The position numbers were made by a program, and so were the translations under genes. 19,504 nt of DNA, from positions 4,562 to 24,065 of the forward strand of contig NYVM01000048.1 in assembly GCA_002684605.1 (NCBI GenBank), given 5' to 3'. The DNA comes from Candidatus Pelagibacterales bacterium. Its GTDB lineage: Bacteria > Pseudomonadota > Alphaproteobacteria > TMED109. How positions within the stretch are numbered: position 1 is the first letter of the stretch; every line of letters begins with the position of its first letter. Below the pieces are notes generated by a model. It saw nothing but the letters and a program-made list of their open reading frames with translations. It was not told the origin of the DNA and did no database searches. This document shows positions 1-8,783 of this stretch, piece by piece.

Positions 1-189
1 TAGTATAGGACACTTCCAACCTAACTTATCTCTAATGTCGTTTATTAGTTTTTTTACTTGCTTCTTATTTTTAATATTGCGGCTAAATAATATAATTCCT
101 AAAGGAGAATACTTTTTTAAAATAAAAATTTCTTCATCACTTAAGCTCAACCCTTGAATACCAATTATTGCTCGCTTAGATTTTTTCAT
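1..189 (-). CDS. nagZ: Beta-N-acetylhexosaminidase NagZ, N-terminal part (cut by window edge)
   Basis: Only the first 63 codons are present; the frame starts at an ATG (complement of 187-189) and stays open to base 1. The translation begins MKKSKRAIIGIQGLSLSDEE and continues with a stretch containing SPLGIILFSRNIKNKKQV. That is the N-terminal signature of glycoside hydrolase family 3 NagZ proteins (G-x-x-L-x-x-x-E ... PLGxILFxRN). NagZ is a cytoplasmic enzyme that removes N-acetylglucosamine from anhydromuropeptides during cell-wall recycling. The catalytic residues lie beyond the window and cannot be checked. It sits 7 bases downstream of the SPOR gene, an order I know from other alphaproteobacteria, which supports the call. 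Confidence 0.82.
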   Translation of the reverse strand, partial: MKKSKRAIIGIQGLSLSDEEIFILKKYSPLGIILFSRNIKNKKQVKKLINDIRDKLGWKCPIL

Positions 190-196
190 AAATTGA

Positions 197-754
197 TTAC
201 TTATCTTTAACTATTAAACATTCATTATCTTTGACTTTAAAAACTAAACATAATTTATATATCTCTTTTACATTACTAAAAGGTCCTACTCTTACCCTAT
301 AATAAGTTCCTCTATCTTTAATTTTAGCTGTTGCTATATTAAAATTTAATTTATTTAGTATTAAGTTAGAAGATTCTTTATAAGAAAAAATTAATTCTTT
401 CGCTTTTTCTATATTCTTGTAAGATGCTAACTGCAAATAGAAATTAGTAATAATATTATCTTCTATTTTTGTATTTTTTTGCTCTATTACAGGCAATTTT
501 GAATTTACTATAACTTTTTTTTTATCCTCTAAATCCTCTTTAGGAAGTATTTTTTCTCTAATAACATTATATATAGATAGGTCTTCTCCTATAAAGTTAA
601 AACCTTCTTGATTATCAGGTATACTTTTATATTGTAAATTGTCTGCTTTAATATGAACTATTTTGGTTTTACTAAAAAAGCTTGGCTTAAAAATATTGTA
701 AGTAAAATAAGCTCCCAAAATCAAAATTATTAAAAATAATAAAGTTTTAAACAT
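197..754 (-). CDS. SPOR-domain protein with one N-terminal membrane anchor
   Basis: A 185-residue protein. Residues about 4-21 form a hydrophobic membrane anchor preceded by a lysine, so the rest should face the periplasm. Residues about 30-100 are a low-complexity charged linker. Residues about 103-183 look like a SPOR domain: they start YLQLASYKNIEKAKEL and contain the typical YYRVRVGPFSN strand. SPOR domains bind denuded glycan strands at the division septum (FtsN and relatives), so a septal peptidoglycan role is inferred. The start overlaps the end of argS by 8 bases and nagZ follows after 7, so it is probably translationally coupled in the dgt-argS-SPOR-nagZ operon. It is shorter than most alphaproteobacterial SPOR proteins at this locus, largely because the linker is short. 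Confidence 0.8.
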   Translation of the reverse strand: MFKTLLFLIILILGAYFTYNIFKPSFFSKTKIVHIKADNLQYKSIPDNQEGFNFIGEDLSIYNVIREKILPKEDLEDKKKVIVNSKLPVIEQKNTKIEDNIITNFYLQLASYKNIEKAKELIFSYKESSNLILNKLNFNIATAKIKDRGTYYRVRVGPFSNVKEIYKLCLVFKVKDNECLIVKDK

Positions 755-2504
755 TGTTTTTTCTCTGTTCTATAGATAAATCTTCAACTGATTTAACTCC
801 AATTATGGATAGACCTGAAAATAGAATTATTTTAACAACTTTAGCTAATGAAAGTCGAGCCAAAGTAAGATTAATATCTCCTTCTACAAAATATCTTAGC
901 TCTGATTTAGTATTTCCTAAAGACCATGAATAGTGAAATGCACTTGCCAAATCATTTAAGTAAAACGTAATTCTATGAGGTTCATTAGCAATTGCTGCTA
1001 ATTCTACCTGTCTAGGCCATTTTGAAATGATCTTTATAAGGTTTAATTCAGATGATTCCTTCAATAAACTAAAATTAATATCTTCCAGATCACTATTTAA
1101 ATCTATTCCTATATTAATAGCCTTTTTATACAAAGAATTAATTCTTATATTCGCATATTGTACATAATATACAGGATTATCTTTTGACTGTTCTTTAACC
1201 TTTAACATGTCAAAATCTAGTGGAGCATCATTTTTTCTAGTAAGCATTATAAACCTTAGAACATCTGCACCCACAGAATTTACCACACTTTTCATAGTTA
1301 TAAAATTACCAGCTCTTTTTGACATTTTAACTGGCTTACCATTATCACTTAAGTTTACTAGTTGGCATAATTTAACATTAAACTTTATACTTGATTCTGA
1401 GATTGATTTAACAATGCCTTCAATTCTTTTAACATATCCACCATGATCAGCACCCCATATATTAATTATAGAAGTAAATTTTCGTATATATTTTTCATAA
1501 TGATATGCAGCATCAGCAGCGAAGTAGGTCCAAGAATTATCTGACTTTTTTAGAGGTCTATCTAAATCATCTCCATGTAAAGTAGATTTAAATAATAATT
1601 GAGGTCTACTTTCCCAATCTTCCTTTTTTAACCCCTTAGGAGCTTCCAATACTCCTTCATATATCATATTATTATTATCTAAAATATTAACTACTTTATC
1701 TATATATCCATTAGATTTTAAAGAGTTTTCAGAGGTAAAAACATCGTGACTAATGTTTATAGAAAGCAAATCTTCTTTTATTAAATTCATCATACAATCA
1801 ATACTAATTTTTTTAAAGATTTCTATCCACTCACTTTCTTCTACTTTTAAAAACTTATCTCCATATTTCTTTATAATAATTTGGGCAACTGGAATTAAAT
1901 ATTCGCCAGGATACATGTCGTCAGTAAAAAGTATTTTATCCTCATTCAATAATTCTAGGTATCTAAAATAAACAGACTTTGCTAAATTAATAATTTGCTG
2001 ACCTGAATCATTTATATAATACTCTCTTGTAATATCATACCCAACATATTCTAATAAATTTGCTAAAGAATCACCAAAAACAGCTCCTCTAGCATGTCCT
2101 ATATGCATAGGACCTGTAGGGTTAGCTGAAACGTATTCTATATTAACTTTTTCTAATTTTCCATAATTACTTTTTCCATATTGATACTTATGAATAAGTA
2201 CATTTTGACAGCATTTATAAAAAATAGCTTTATCAAGCGATAAATTAATAAAACCTGGCCCTGCTATTTTTGCTTCATTAATAAATTTATTATTTATAAT
2301 TATAGCTACAATATCTATTGCAATCTCTTTAGGATTTTTCTTTAAAAATTTTGAACTTAAAAGAGCTATATTAGTTGCAATATCTCCATGAGAGTCATCT
2401 TTAGGAGGTTCCGCAGTAATTTTGTTTAAAATATTATTATCTTTTACACCAATAGAAATAGCTACATTAATAATTATTTTTCGTATGTCTTCAAAAATAT
2501 TCAT
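747..2504 (-). CDS. argS: Arginyl-tRNA synthetase
   Basis: A 585-residue class I aminoacyl-tRNA synthetase that charges tRNA-Arg with arginine in the cytoplasm. The N-terminal Add1-type domain is followed by NPTGPMHIGHARGAVFGD, where HIGH falls at about residues 134-137. The KMSKR signature (PVKMSKRAGNFIT) is near residue 394. The C-terminal third has the DALR-type anticodon-binding helices and the aliphatic, acidic end usual for the family. Length is normal. The ATG at 2504 has an AGGAAA Shine-Dalgarno about 8 bases upstream. The gene lies 37 bases after dgt and overlaps the SPOR gene. Nothing is missing in the motifs. Confidence 0.97.
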   Translation of the reverse strand: MNIFEDIRKIIINVAISIGVKDNNILNKITAEPPKDDSHGDIATNIALLSSKFLKKNPKEIAIDIVAIIINNKFINEAKIAGPGFINLSLDKAIFYKCCQNVLIHKYQYGKSNYGKLEKVNIEYVSANPTGPMHIGHARGAVFGDSLANLLEYVGYDITREYYINDSGQQIINLAKSVYFRYLELLNEDKILFTDDMYPGEYLIPVAQIIIKKYGDKFLKVEESEWIEIFKKISIDCMMNLIKEDLLSINISHDVFTSENSLKSNGYIDKVVNILDNNNMIYEGVLEAPKGLKKEDWESRPQLLFKSTLHGDDLDRPLKKSDNSWTYFAADAAYHYEKYIRKFTSIINIWGADHGGYVKRIEGIVKSISESSIKFNVKLCQLVNLSDNGKPVKMSKRAGNFITMKSVVNSVGADVLRFIMLTRKNDAPLDFDMLKVKEQSKDNPVYYVQYANIRINSLYKKAINIGIDLNSDLEDINFSLLKESSELNLIKIISKWPRQVELAAIANEPHRITFYLNDLASAFHYSWSLGNTKSELRYFVEGDINLTLARLSLAKVVKIILFSGLSIIGVKSVEDLSIEQRKNNV

Positions 2505-2541
2505 AGATATTTCCTAATTAAATCTTTTGGTTAAACGTAAA

Positions 2542-3753
2542 TTATCGGTCGCGTTTATCATATAAAGAAGTTCCAGTCCAACCTCCATGCAAATCATACA
2601 GTCTTTTATGCTCCATAACAGCATACCTGTCTGTCATACCTGCTATATAGTCAGCGATAATTCTATAGACCTTTATATCTGACTTTTCATTTTCAGCATC
2701 ATTTCTCCATTCAGAAGGAAGAAGACTAATATCTCCAGAGAAAGCTACAAATAAATCATTTACTATATTTTTAGCCTTTAAAGTCATTCTATTTACTATT
2801 GTATGTTTATACATTTTATTAAAGAGAAAGACTCTTAGCTCTTGATTTTCTTTGAACATTTTTTTAGATAATTTTACTACAGAGCTATTATATTCTCTTA
2901 TATCTTCAATATTTTTAAAGTTTTCTTTATTTACAATATCTTCATGTTCATTAATGACATCATTAATCATTAAATTTATTAAACTTCTAATTGTCTCATG
3001 AACCAATCTTCTTTTTTCTATATTTTTCCATTTAGACTTATTATAATTTAATACCTTACCAACATGTTTGATTTCTGCTAATTCACTTAAAGTAAACAAA
3101 CCTGCTCTTAAACCATCATCTATATCATGGTTACAATAAGCAATATCATCTGCTATGGCAGCTACTTGTGCTTCCGGGCCAGCATAATTAGATAAAAAAA
3201 GATCAAAAACATTGTTTTCTTTTAAGATAGATTTTTGATAATCTTTAATTACTGTTGGAATATTATTAAATAACGGACCGTTATGCTTAACAATCCCTTC
3301 TAATGATTCCCAAGTTAAATTTAAACCGTCAAAATTAGCATATTTTTTTTCTAGTTTAGTAACTATTCTTAAAGTTTGAGCATTATGATCAAAACCACCT
3401 TTACTTTTCATTGATTTATTTAAAGCTTCTTCACCTGCATGCCCAAATGGAGTGTGGCCTAAGTCATGTGCTAAAGCTATGGTCTCTGCTAAATCTGAAT
3501 CTAAACCTAAACGTGAAGCGATAGTTCTAGCTATCTGAGCAACTTCAATTGTATGAGTTAGCCTAGATCTAAAGTTGTCGCCCTCATGCTGAACAAAGAC
3601 TTGTGTTTTATGCTCTAAGCGACGAAAAGCTGCCGAATGGACTAGCCTATCTCTATCTCTCATAAAAGGGTTTCTATAAGAGGACTCTTTTTCTGAATAA
3701 AATCTTCCTTTACTACTTTTAAAATCAGTTCTATATTTTTGTAGTTTAGACAT
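2542..3753 (-). CDS. dgt: Deoxyguanosinetriphosphate triphosphohydrolase-like protein (HD domain)
   Basis: A 403-residue protein of the type-2 dGTPase family, which hydrolyses dNTPs to deoxynucleosides and triphosphate. The HD-type metal site is complete: the RLTHT histidine (H67), the AHDLGH block (H96, D97, H100) and a later DDIAYCNHDIDDG segment supplying the distal aspartate. The N-terminal motif RRLEHKTQVFVQHEGDNFRSR is the family hallmark. Substrate range (dGTP only or several dNTPs) cannot be read from sequence. It is the first gene of the minus-strand cluster and shares the 115-base spacer with the divergent erpA-like gene. An AGGAAAG stretch lies about 20 bases before the ATG, farther than a typical Shine-Dalgarno. 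The family is a regular neighbour of argS and the Fe-S carrier gene in alphaproteobacteria. Confidence 0.93.
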   Translation of the reverse strand: MSKLQKYRTDFKSSKGRFYSEKESSYRNPFMRDRDRLVHSAAFRRLEHKTQVFVQHEGDNFRSRLTHTIEVAQIARTIASRLGLDSDLAETIALAHDLGHTPFGHAGEEALNKSMKSKGGFDHNAQTLRIVTKLEKKYANFDGLNLTWESLEGIVKHNGPLFNNIPTVIKDYQKSILKENNVFDLFLSNYAGPEAQVAAIADDIAYCNHDIDDGLRAGLFTLSELAEIKHVGKVLNYNKSKWKNIEKRRLVHETIRSLINLMINDVINEHEDIVNKENFKNIEDIREYNSSVVKLSKKMFKENQELRVFLFNKMYKHTIVNRMTLKAKNIVNDLFVAFSGDISLLPSEWRNDAENEKSDIKVYRIIADYIAGMTDRYAVMEHKRLYDLHGGWTGTSLYDKRDR

Positions 3754-3868
3754 TTTTATATATATTAACTTTCCTAAAAATTGATTTATATATATACATA
3801 ACTTGAAATTGTAAAAAATTGAACTAACATTATATAAATATGATAATAATATTAAAACAGGTAGATAT
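3754..3868. promoter_or_regulatory. Divergent promoter region between dgt and erpA-like gene
   Basis: This 115-base, almost purely A/T spacer separates two divergently read genes, so it should hold both promoters. For the plus strand the best pair I can find is TTGAAC (3819-3824), 17 bases, then GATAAT (3842-3847). This would give a leader of about 15 bases with AGG in the sequence before the ATG at 3869. Several TATATA-like runs could serve as the minus-strand -10 element and I cannot choose among them. No operator palindrome with G/C content is visible. An Fe-S-responsive site might be expected but is not evident. Confidence 0.4.
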
Positions 3869-4204
3869 ATGGAAAAACTATCAATTACTGATGAAGCCTT
3901 AAAAAGAATTAAACTAATTCAATCTCAAGAAGGAGAAGGTTTTCTTAGGATTACTGTTGATGGAGGAGGATGTTCTGGCTTCTCTTATTCATTTAATTTT
4001 GATAATAAAAAGTTAGAAGACGATATTATTGCATCTAGTGATAAAAATGGATCACCTGCTCTAGTTACTGATACTATATCTTTAAATTATCTATCTGGTT
4101 CTAAAATTACTTGGAAAGAAGATTTAAGCGGTGCATCTTTCTCTATTGATAATCCAAATGCAACATCTAGTTGTGGTTGTGGAACATCATTTTCGGTAAC
4201 TTAA
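3869..4204 (+). CDS. erpA: A-type iron-sulfur cluster carrier (ErpA/IscA family)
   Basis: A 111-residue HesB/IscA-family protein that carries or delivers Fe-S clusters to apo-enzymes. The three conserved cluster ligands are present: C35 in GGGCSGF, and C102 and C104 in SSCGCGTSF near the C-terminus. The length matches ErpA/IscA. ErpA, IscA and SufA cannot be told apart safely by motif. The position beside dgt and xthA is the one usually annotated erpA in alphaproteobacteria, so I use that symbol with caution. A plausible client inside this window is IlvD, an Fe-S dehydratase. The gene ends one base before xthA starts, so translation of the two is probably coupled. Confidence 0.88.
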   Translation: MEKLSITDEALKRIKLIQSQEGEGFLRITVDGGGCSGFSYSFNFDNKKLEDDIIASSDKNGSPALVTDTISLNYLSGSKITWKEDLSGASFSIDNPNATSSCGCGTSFSVT

Positions 4205-4205
4205 T

Positions 4206-4985
4206 ATGAAAATAGCCAGTTGGAATGTAAACTCAATCAGGGTTCGTCTTCCTCATGTACAAGATTTTGTTAATAAACAGTCTCCTGATGTTTTATTACT
4301 TCAAGAACTTAAAGCACAAGAAAAAGATATACCTATAATAGATTTAGAAGAATTAGGTTATAATGTCATTTATAAAGGTCAAAAATCTTACAATGGTGTT
4401 GCCATATTATCAAGACATCCTATAGAAGACGTTAAAGATACATTATATGTAGATACAGACGACGAGCAAGCCAGATACCTTGAATGCTGGATAGATGCTA
4501 AGAATAGTGGTTTTAGAGTTGCCTCAATATATTTACCAAATGGAAACCCTATAAATACAGAAAAATTTGATTATAAAATAGAATGGATGGAAAAATTAAA
4601 AAATAGAGCCAAAGAATTATTAAGTAATGAAGAGTGTGTAATACTTGGAGGTGATTTTAATGTTTGTCCTGAAGATAGAGATGCATCCAACCCAGAAAAT
4701 ATGAGAAATGATGCCTTATTTCAACCAGAATCAAGAGCCAAACTTAGAGAAATTATAAACTTAGGTTACTACGATGCATGGAGAGCAATACACCCAGATA
4801 AGACGGAATGGAGTTATTGGGACTATGGTAGAGCATTTGAACAAAATAAAGGTTTAAGAATAGATCATTTTTTACTTTCTCCAATTGCTCTAGATAAATT
4901 AAATTCTGTAGAAATAAATAAATATCATAGATCATTAGAAAAACCTTCTGATCATGCCCCAATAATTATAAATATTACAGATTAG
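4206..4985 (+). CDS. xthA: Exodeoxyribonuclease III
   Basis: A 259-residue endonuclease/exonuclease/phosphatase-fold enzyme acting in base-excision repair as AP endonuclease and 3'-5' exonuclease. Motifs run in order: MKIASWNVNSIR (N7), LLLQELKAQEKD (E34, metal ligand), GGDFNVCPEDRDASNP (Asp/Asn pair) and RIDHFLLSP. The final PSDHAPI carries D249 and H250, the catalytic Asp-His dyad. Length and motif spacing are normal. It starts one base after the erpA-like stop and has no room for its own promoter, so it is read from the upstream transcript. Confidence 0.96.
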   Translation: MKIASWNVNSIRVRLPHVQDFVNKQSPDVLLLQELKAQEKDIPIIDLEELGYNVIYKGQKSYNGVAILSRHPIEDVKDTLYVDTDDEQARYLECWIDAKNSGFRVASIYLPNGNPINTEKFDYKIEWMEKLKNRAKELLSNEECVILGGDFNVCPEDRDASNPENMRNDALFQPESRAKLREIINLGYYDAWRAIHPDKTEWSYWDYGRAFEQNKGLRIDHFLLSPIALDKLNSVEINKYHRSLEKPSDHAPIIINITD

Positions 4986-5007
4986 CTTTTAATAAGCATG
5001 TAAATAT

Positions 5008-5523
5008 ATGATATTAGTTAACCAAAATAATACGCTCATATATAAAGAAAAAAAATATAGGTGTTCACTTGGAATAAATGGGCTTATTGAATCAAAAACA
5101 GAAGGTGATAAAGCTACTCCTATTGGTGTTTTTTCTCTGGGAAACCTATATGTCAGAACTGACAGAATAAAAAAACTTAAAACGCATTTTAAATATTTGT
5201 CTATATCAAAAAAAATGGCTTGGTCAGATGAACCGAATAATAAAGATTATAATAAATTAATAAATATAAATTATGCCCATAAAGAATCATTTTATAGAAC
5301 TGATGATATATATAATTTAATTTTAGTGATTAATTATAATATAGAACCAATAACTCCTCATAAAGGAAGCGCCATTTTTATACATATAGCAAAAAATAAT
5401 TATTCTTCTACACAAGGCTGCATAGGATTAAGCCAAGTTGATTTTACCGAAATTCTACTTACTCTAAAACCATCAGATAAAATTAAAATATTTAAAGATA
5501 AGAATTTTAAGCAGAATATATAA
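5008..5523 (+). CDS. Small L,D-transpeptidase (YkuD domain)
   Basis: A 171-residue protein of the short alphaproteobacterial YkuD-domain family (COG3786 type). The catalytic motif is clear: H126 in FIHIAKNNYSSTQGCIGLS, then S134 and the nucleophile C138 in the S-x-x-G-C-[IV]-G-L block. Near the N-terminus KTEGDKATPIGVF matches the entry strand of the domain. YkuD enzymes form 3-3 peptidoglycan cross-links or attach proteins to peptidoglycan. No signal peptide or membrane segment is visible, which is common for this short subfamily and leaves its route to the periplasm open. It follows xthA after 22 bases. The Shine-Dalgarno is weak. An in-frame stop just upstream fixes the start region. Confidence 0.83.
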   Translation: MILVNQNNTLIYKEKKYRCSLGINGLIESKTEGDKATPIGVFSLGNLYVRTDRIKKLKTHFKYLSISKKMAWSDEPNNKDYNKLININYAHKESFYRTDDIYNLILVINYNIEPITPHKGSAIFIHIAKNNYSSTQGCIGLSQVDFTEILLTLKPSDKIKIFKDKNFKQNI

Positions 5524-5600
5524 ATAATTAAGAAAAAATTATTCATTAATATAAAATTAACATTTATTGAATCATTAATTAATTATCATTTTAATTAATG
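5524..5600. repeat. AT-only hairpins at the convergent junction
   Basis: Between the convergent transpeptidase and M48 genes there are two short inverted repeats. AATAATT/AATTATT at 5523-5543 has a 7-base loop. CATTAATTA/TAATTAATG at 5573-5581 and 5592-5600 has a 10-base loop and reaches into the end of the M48 gene. They could mark bidirectional transcript ends. However, the stems are nearly G/C-free and no clear G/C stem plus T-run is present, so I would not call an intrinsic terminator. Confidence 0.2.
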
Positions 5601-7038
5601 TACCCTGTTCTAATATTTCATTACTATTATCAAAGTTTATTCCATTAATAATACAAAAATATTCCAATTTTTTATCTTCAATACCCATCTGAGTTGATAA
5701 AATAGCAGGAGTATCATTTAACTTAGTTTCAATAATTTTGATGTATTTTGGTTTTCCTATAACTCTTTCTTCTTCTGTTAAATTATGCAAACTTAATGCT
5801 ACTAAATTTCCGCTTTTAAAATTTATGTCCTGATTTGAAGGGTTTATTAATATAGAAATCCTCCATATTTTTCCATTACCCCAATTAATTAAGTAAGTTC
5901 TTCTATTATATTCTCTACCTTCATATTTTACATTAGACTTTTCATCAAAATATATTGCTAATTTGTCATTTATATTTATTTCTTTAAATGTCTTTATATC
6001 AGACCTATTATAAATTGATTCTGCTAATTCTATAAGTGAAATACCAGGTTGACTATCCAGCCCATCAAAAATTATTATTTCTTCTTTAGACTTAGTAAAT
6101 AGAATTATAGAATTATCGTTATTAGAAACTTTGTATTTTTTTGGTATGTTAAAAGAGAAGTCTAACTCAAGGTGAAAAAATTGATTATTTTTTATTATCC
6201 CTTGTGATGATGAATCTCCATAGATCATATTGTTAATTGCGTTTAAATATTTTTTTTTATAATTTTTAAAACTTACATTCGATGGAACATTTTCTTTTGA
6301 AATTTTCATTCTATCTATAGTTTTAGGATGAGTAGAAAAAATAGAATTTATAGCATTTTGTTCATTACTAGATGATATTTTTGTTAACTTATCAAGCCTA
6401 CTGAGAAATCTATAAGACCCTTCAGGATCGTATTGAGCTTTAAATATATATTGAATACCTAATTCATCTGCTTCCAATTCTTCAGATCGACTAAATGATG
6501 AAAGAACTCCTTGCATTCCTATGCTTGCTAAATTCGTAATTATTGGCTGACCAACTAAAACATTTAACAAATCTAAACCTATACCTGAAAGTGTTGCTTT
6601 TGCATGCCTTTGTGCAGTATGCCTTGCTGTTACATGAGCAATTTCATGACCAATTACACTTGCAATTTCTGCTTCATCGTTGGCAAGCGCCAATAGACCT
6701 CTAGTTACATATACATAGCCACCAGGAAGGGCAAAAGCATTAACAATTGGACTATCTAGAATTGTAAAAGTCCATCTTATATTAGACATATCTGCTTTTT
6801 CAGTAATTTTGTTTCCTATATTCTTAACATATTCTTGTAATTTTTTATCTTGATATACACCTCCAAAACTTTTTATTATTTTAGGATGTTCCTTAGCACC
6901 AATATTGTTTTCTTCGGTCTGAGATAGAATGACTAATTGTCTCTCTCCTGTAGCATTATTTTTTACACAGCTGCTAATAAAAAAAAATATGAAAATGACA
7001 AATAATACTTTTAAAATAAGAAAATAGCTTTTTATCAT
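5575..7038 (-). CDS. M48-family zinc metalloprotease, lipoprotein, with LysM-like C-terminus
   Basis: A 487-residue protein. Residues 1-24 form a lipoprotein signal ending in ISSC (C24 lipidated). The protease domain has the zinc motif H131-E132-x-x-H135 within VIGHEIAHVTARHTAQRH. The third ligand is in SEELEADELG (ExxxD: E187, D191). This fits the BepA/YfgC and Oma1-like M48 group, which handles quality control of envelope proteins. Beyond about residue 280 there is no TPR array like that of E. coli BepA. A beta-rich domain follows instead, and a final 40-residue segment (FCIINGINFDN ... QGTLIKMI) resembles the LysM-like end of alphaproteobacterial M48 proteins. It is the last gene of the pcm-to-ilvD operon, 16 bases after ilvD, and converges with the transpeptidase gene. 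Confidence 0.88.
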   Translation of the reverse strand: MIKSYFLILKVLFVIFIFFFISSCVKNNATGERQLVILSQTEENNIGAKEHPKIIKSFGGVYQDKKLQEYVKNIGNKITEKADMSNIRWTFTILDSPIVNAFALPGGYVYVTRGLLALANDEAEIASVIGHEIAHVTARHTAQRHAKATLSGIGLDLLNVLVGQPIITNLASIGMQGVLSSFSRSEELEADELGIQYIFKAQYDPEGSYRFLSRLDKLTKISSSNEQNAINSIFSTHPKTIDRMKISKENVPSNVSFKNYKKKYLNAINNMIYGDSSSQGIIKNNQFFHLELDFSFNIPKKYKVSNNDNSIILFTKSKEEIIIFDGLDSQPGISLIELAESIYNRSDIKTFKEININDKLAIYFDEKSNVKYEGREYNRRTYLINWGNGKIWRISILINPSNQDINFKSGNLVALSLHNLTEEERVIGKPKYIKIIETKLNDTPAILSTQMGIEDKKLEYFCIINGINFDNSNEILEQGTLIKMIIN

Positions 7039-7054
7039 ATATATTTAAAATACC

Positions 7055-8773
7055 CTATGTATCTGCATAACAATGCTTCTCTTTTTTTGCACCCGGATGT
7101 GTAACTGCACCTTTAAGTGCAGATCCTACTAGCTGAGAATACTTCCATATCTCACCAGAGCCATATTCATGTTCACGAGGTTTCCAATTTTTTCTTCTTG
7201 CAATTATCTCTTCCTCTGATAAATCAACACTCAGTTCACTTGTTTCCGCATCGATAGTTATTATATCTCCATTTTTTATTAAAGCTATAGATCCACCAAC
7301 TGCGGCTTCTGGTCCCACATGTCCTACACAAAAACCCCTGGTTGCGCCTGAGAAACGTCCATCAGTAATAAGAGCAACCTTTTCTCCCATTCCTTGACCA
7401 TAAATAGCCGCTGTGGTTGCCAACATTTCCCTCATTCCAGGCCCACCTCTAGGCCCTTCATAGCGAATAACAAAAACATCTCCTTCCTTGTATTTTCGTT
7501 CTTTAACAGCTTGATATGCATCCTCCTCACAATCAAAAACAATAGCAGGACCCACATGTCTTAACTTAGACATGCCAGCAACTTTTACTATAGCTCCTTC
7601 TTCCGCTATATTGCCCTTTAGACCAACTACTCCACCTGTAGGTGTAATTGCATTTTCCACTTTATATATTACATCTTGATTTTCGGGAAAGGTGATATCT
7701 TTTAAATTTTCTTCCATAGTCTTTCCTGTAACAGTAATGCAATCGCCATGTATATAGCCTGCTTCAAATAAAGTTTTTAAAATTACTTGAACTCCCCCAG
7801 CTTCATGTAAATCTTTTGCCACATATTTACCACCTGGTTTTAAGTCAGCTATATAAGGTGTAGACTTAAAAATTTCAGCAACAGCAAATAAATCAAAATC
7901 TATGCCGGCTTCATTTGCCATTGCTGGCAAATGTAAAGCTGCATTTGTAGATCCGCCTGAGGCTGCTACAACCCTAGCAGCATTTTCTAGAGATTTTAAA
8001 GTAACAATATCTCTAGGACGAATATTTAATTCAATTAATTTCATTACTTGCTTTCCAGCTGCTAATGCATATTCATCTCTAGATTCATATGGAGCTGGTG
8101 CACCAGTACTATTAGGCAAAGCTAAGCCTACGGCTTCACTCACACAAGCCATTGTATTTGCAGTAAACTGTCCTCCACAAGAACCTGCTGATGGACAAGC
8201 TGCACGCTCTATTAAATCTAACTCTTTAGCATCTATAATACCTGCATCATTTTGTCCTACTGCTTCATATACATCTTGTACTGTGAGGTCTCTTCCTTTA
8301 TGCCTTCCAGGCATAATTGAGCCCCCATATATAAACACGCTTGGAACATTTAATCTAAGCATTGACATCATAACACCTGGTAGAGCTTTATCACATCCTG
8401 CAACACCAACTAAACCATCGTAGCAATGACCTCTAACAGATAATTCAATTGTATCCGCAATAGCCTCCCTACTTGCTAAAGAAGCCTTCATTCCTTGATG
8501 ACCCATAGCTATTCCATCTGTAACTGTTATGGTAGTAAATTCTCTTGGTGTTCCCTCAGCAAGCCATACCCCCTTTTTTACAGATTGCGCTTGCCTTCTT
8601 AAGGTAATGTTACATGGAGCAGACTCATTCCAAGTTGAAACTACCCCAATAAGTGGCTGATGAATTTGCTCAGTTGTTAAATTCATGGCATAAAAAAAGG
8701 ATCTGTGTGGGGCTTTGCCAGGCCCTTCTGTCACATGTCTACTCGGTAGTTTATCTTTATTAAATTTTGTCAT
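7055..8773 (-). CDS. ilvD: Dihydroxy-acid dehydratase
   Basis: A 572-residue IlvD/Edd-family enzyme. It dehydrates 2,3-dihydroxy-isovalerate and 2,3-dihydroxy-3-methylvalerate to the 2-keto acids, the step before transamination to valine and isoleucine. The three conserved cysteines for an Fe-S cluster are present: C54 (SAPCN), C127 (AGCDK) and C199 (PSAGSCGG). The motifs TDGIAMG and [11 protein letters not shown] (metal ligands and the usual carbamylated lysine region) and [13 protein letters not shown] near the C-terminus are also intact. The length suits the [2Fe-2S] branch, though cluster type is not provable here. A GGGGGT Shine-Dalgarno sits about 6 bases before the ATG. The gene is visibly richer in G/C than its neighbours. 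It lies 10 bases after valS. Confidence 0.97.
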   Translation of the reverse strand: MTKFNKDKLPSRHVTEGPGKAPHRSFFYAMNLTTEQIHQPLIGVVSTWNESAPCNITLRRQAQSVKKGVWLAEGTPREFTTITVTDGIAMGHQGMKASLASREAIADTIELSVRGHCYDGLVGVAGCDKALPGVMMSMLRLNVPSVFIYGGSIMPGRHKGRDLTVQDVYEAVGQNDAGIIDAKELDLIERAACPSAGSCGGQFTANTMACVSEAVGLALPNSTGAPAPYESRDEYALAAGKQVMKLIELNIRPRDIVTLKSLENAARVVAASGGSTNAALHLPAMANEAGIDFDLFAVAEIFKSTPYIADLKPGGKYVAKDLHEAGGVQVILKTLFEAGYIHGDCITVTGKTMEENLKDITFPENQDVIYKVENAITPTGGVVGLKGNIAEEGAIVKVAGMSKLRHVGPAIVFDCEEDAYQAVKERKYKEGDVFVIRYEGPRGGPGMREMLATTAAIYGQGMGEKVALITDGRFSGATRGFCVGHVGPEAAVGGSIALIKNGDIITIDAETSELSVDLSEEEIIARRKNWKPREHEYGSGEIWKYSQLVGSALKGAVTHPGAKKEKHCYADT

Positions 8774-8783
8774 AATGTACCCC

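Noticed and set aside
4753..4962. Minus-strand open frame inside xthA.
   Set aside because: It covers the catalytic end of exonuclease III and shows no independent coding features.
5523..5543. AATAATT/AATTATT hairpin as an intrinsic terminator.
   Set aside because: The stem has no G/C pair and is expected by chance at this base composition.
7902..8423. Plus-strand open frame of 173 codons inside ilvD.
   Set aside because: It lies entirely antisense to a well-conserved enzyme, has no family resemblance and reflects the higher G/C of ilvD.
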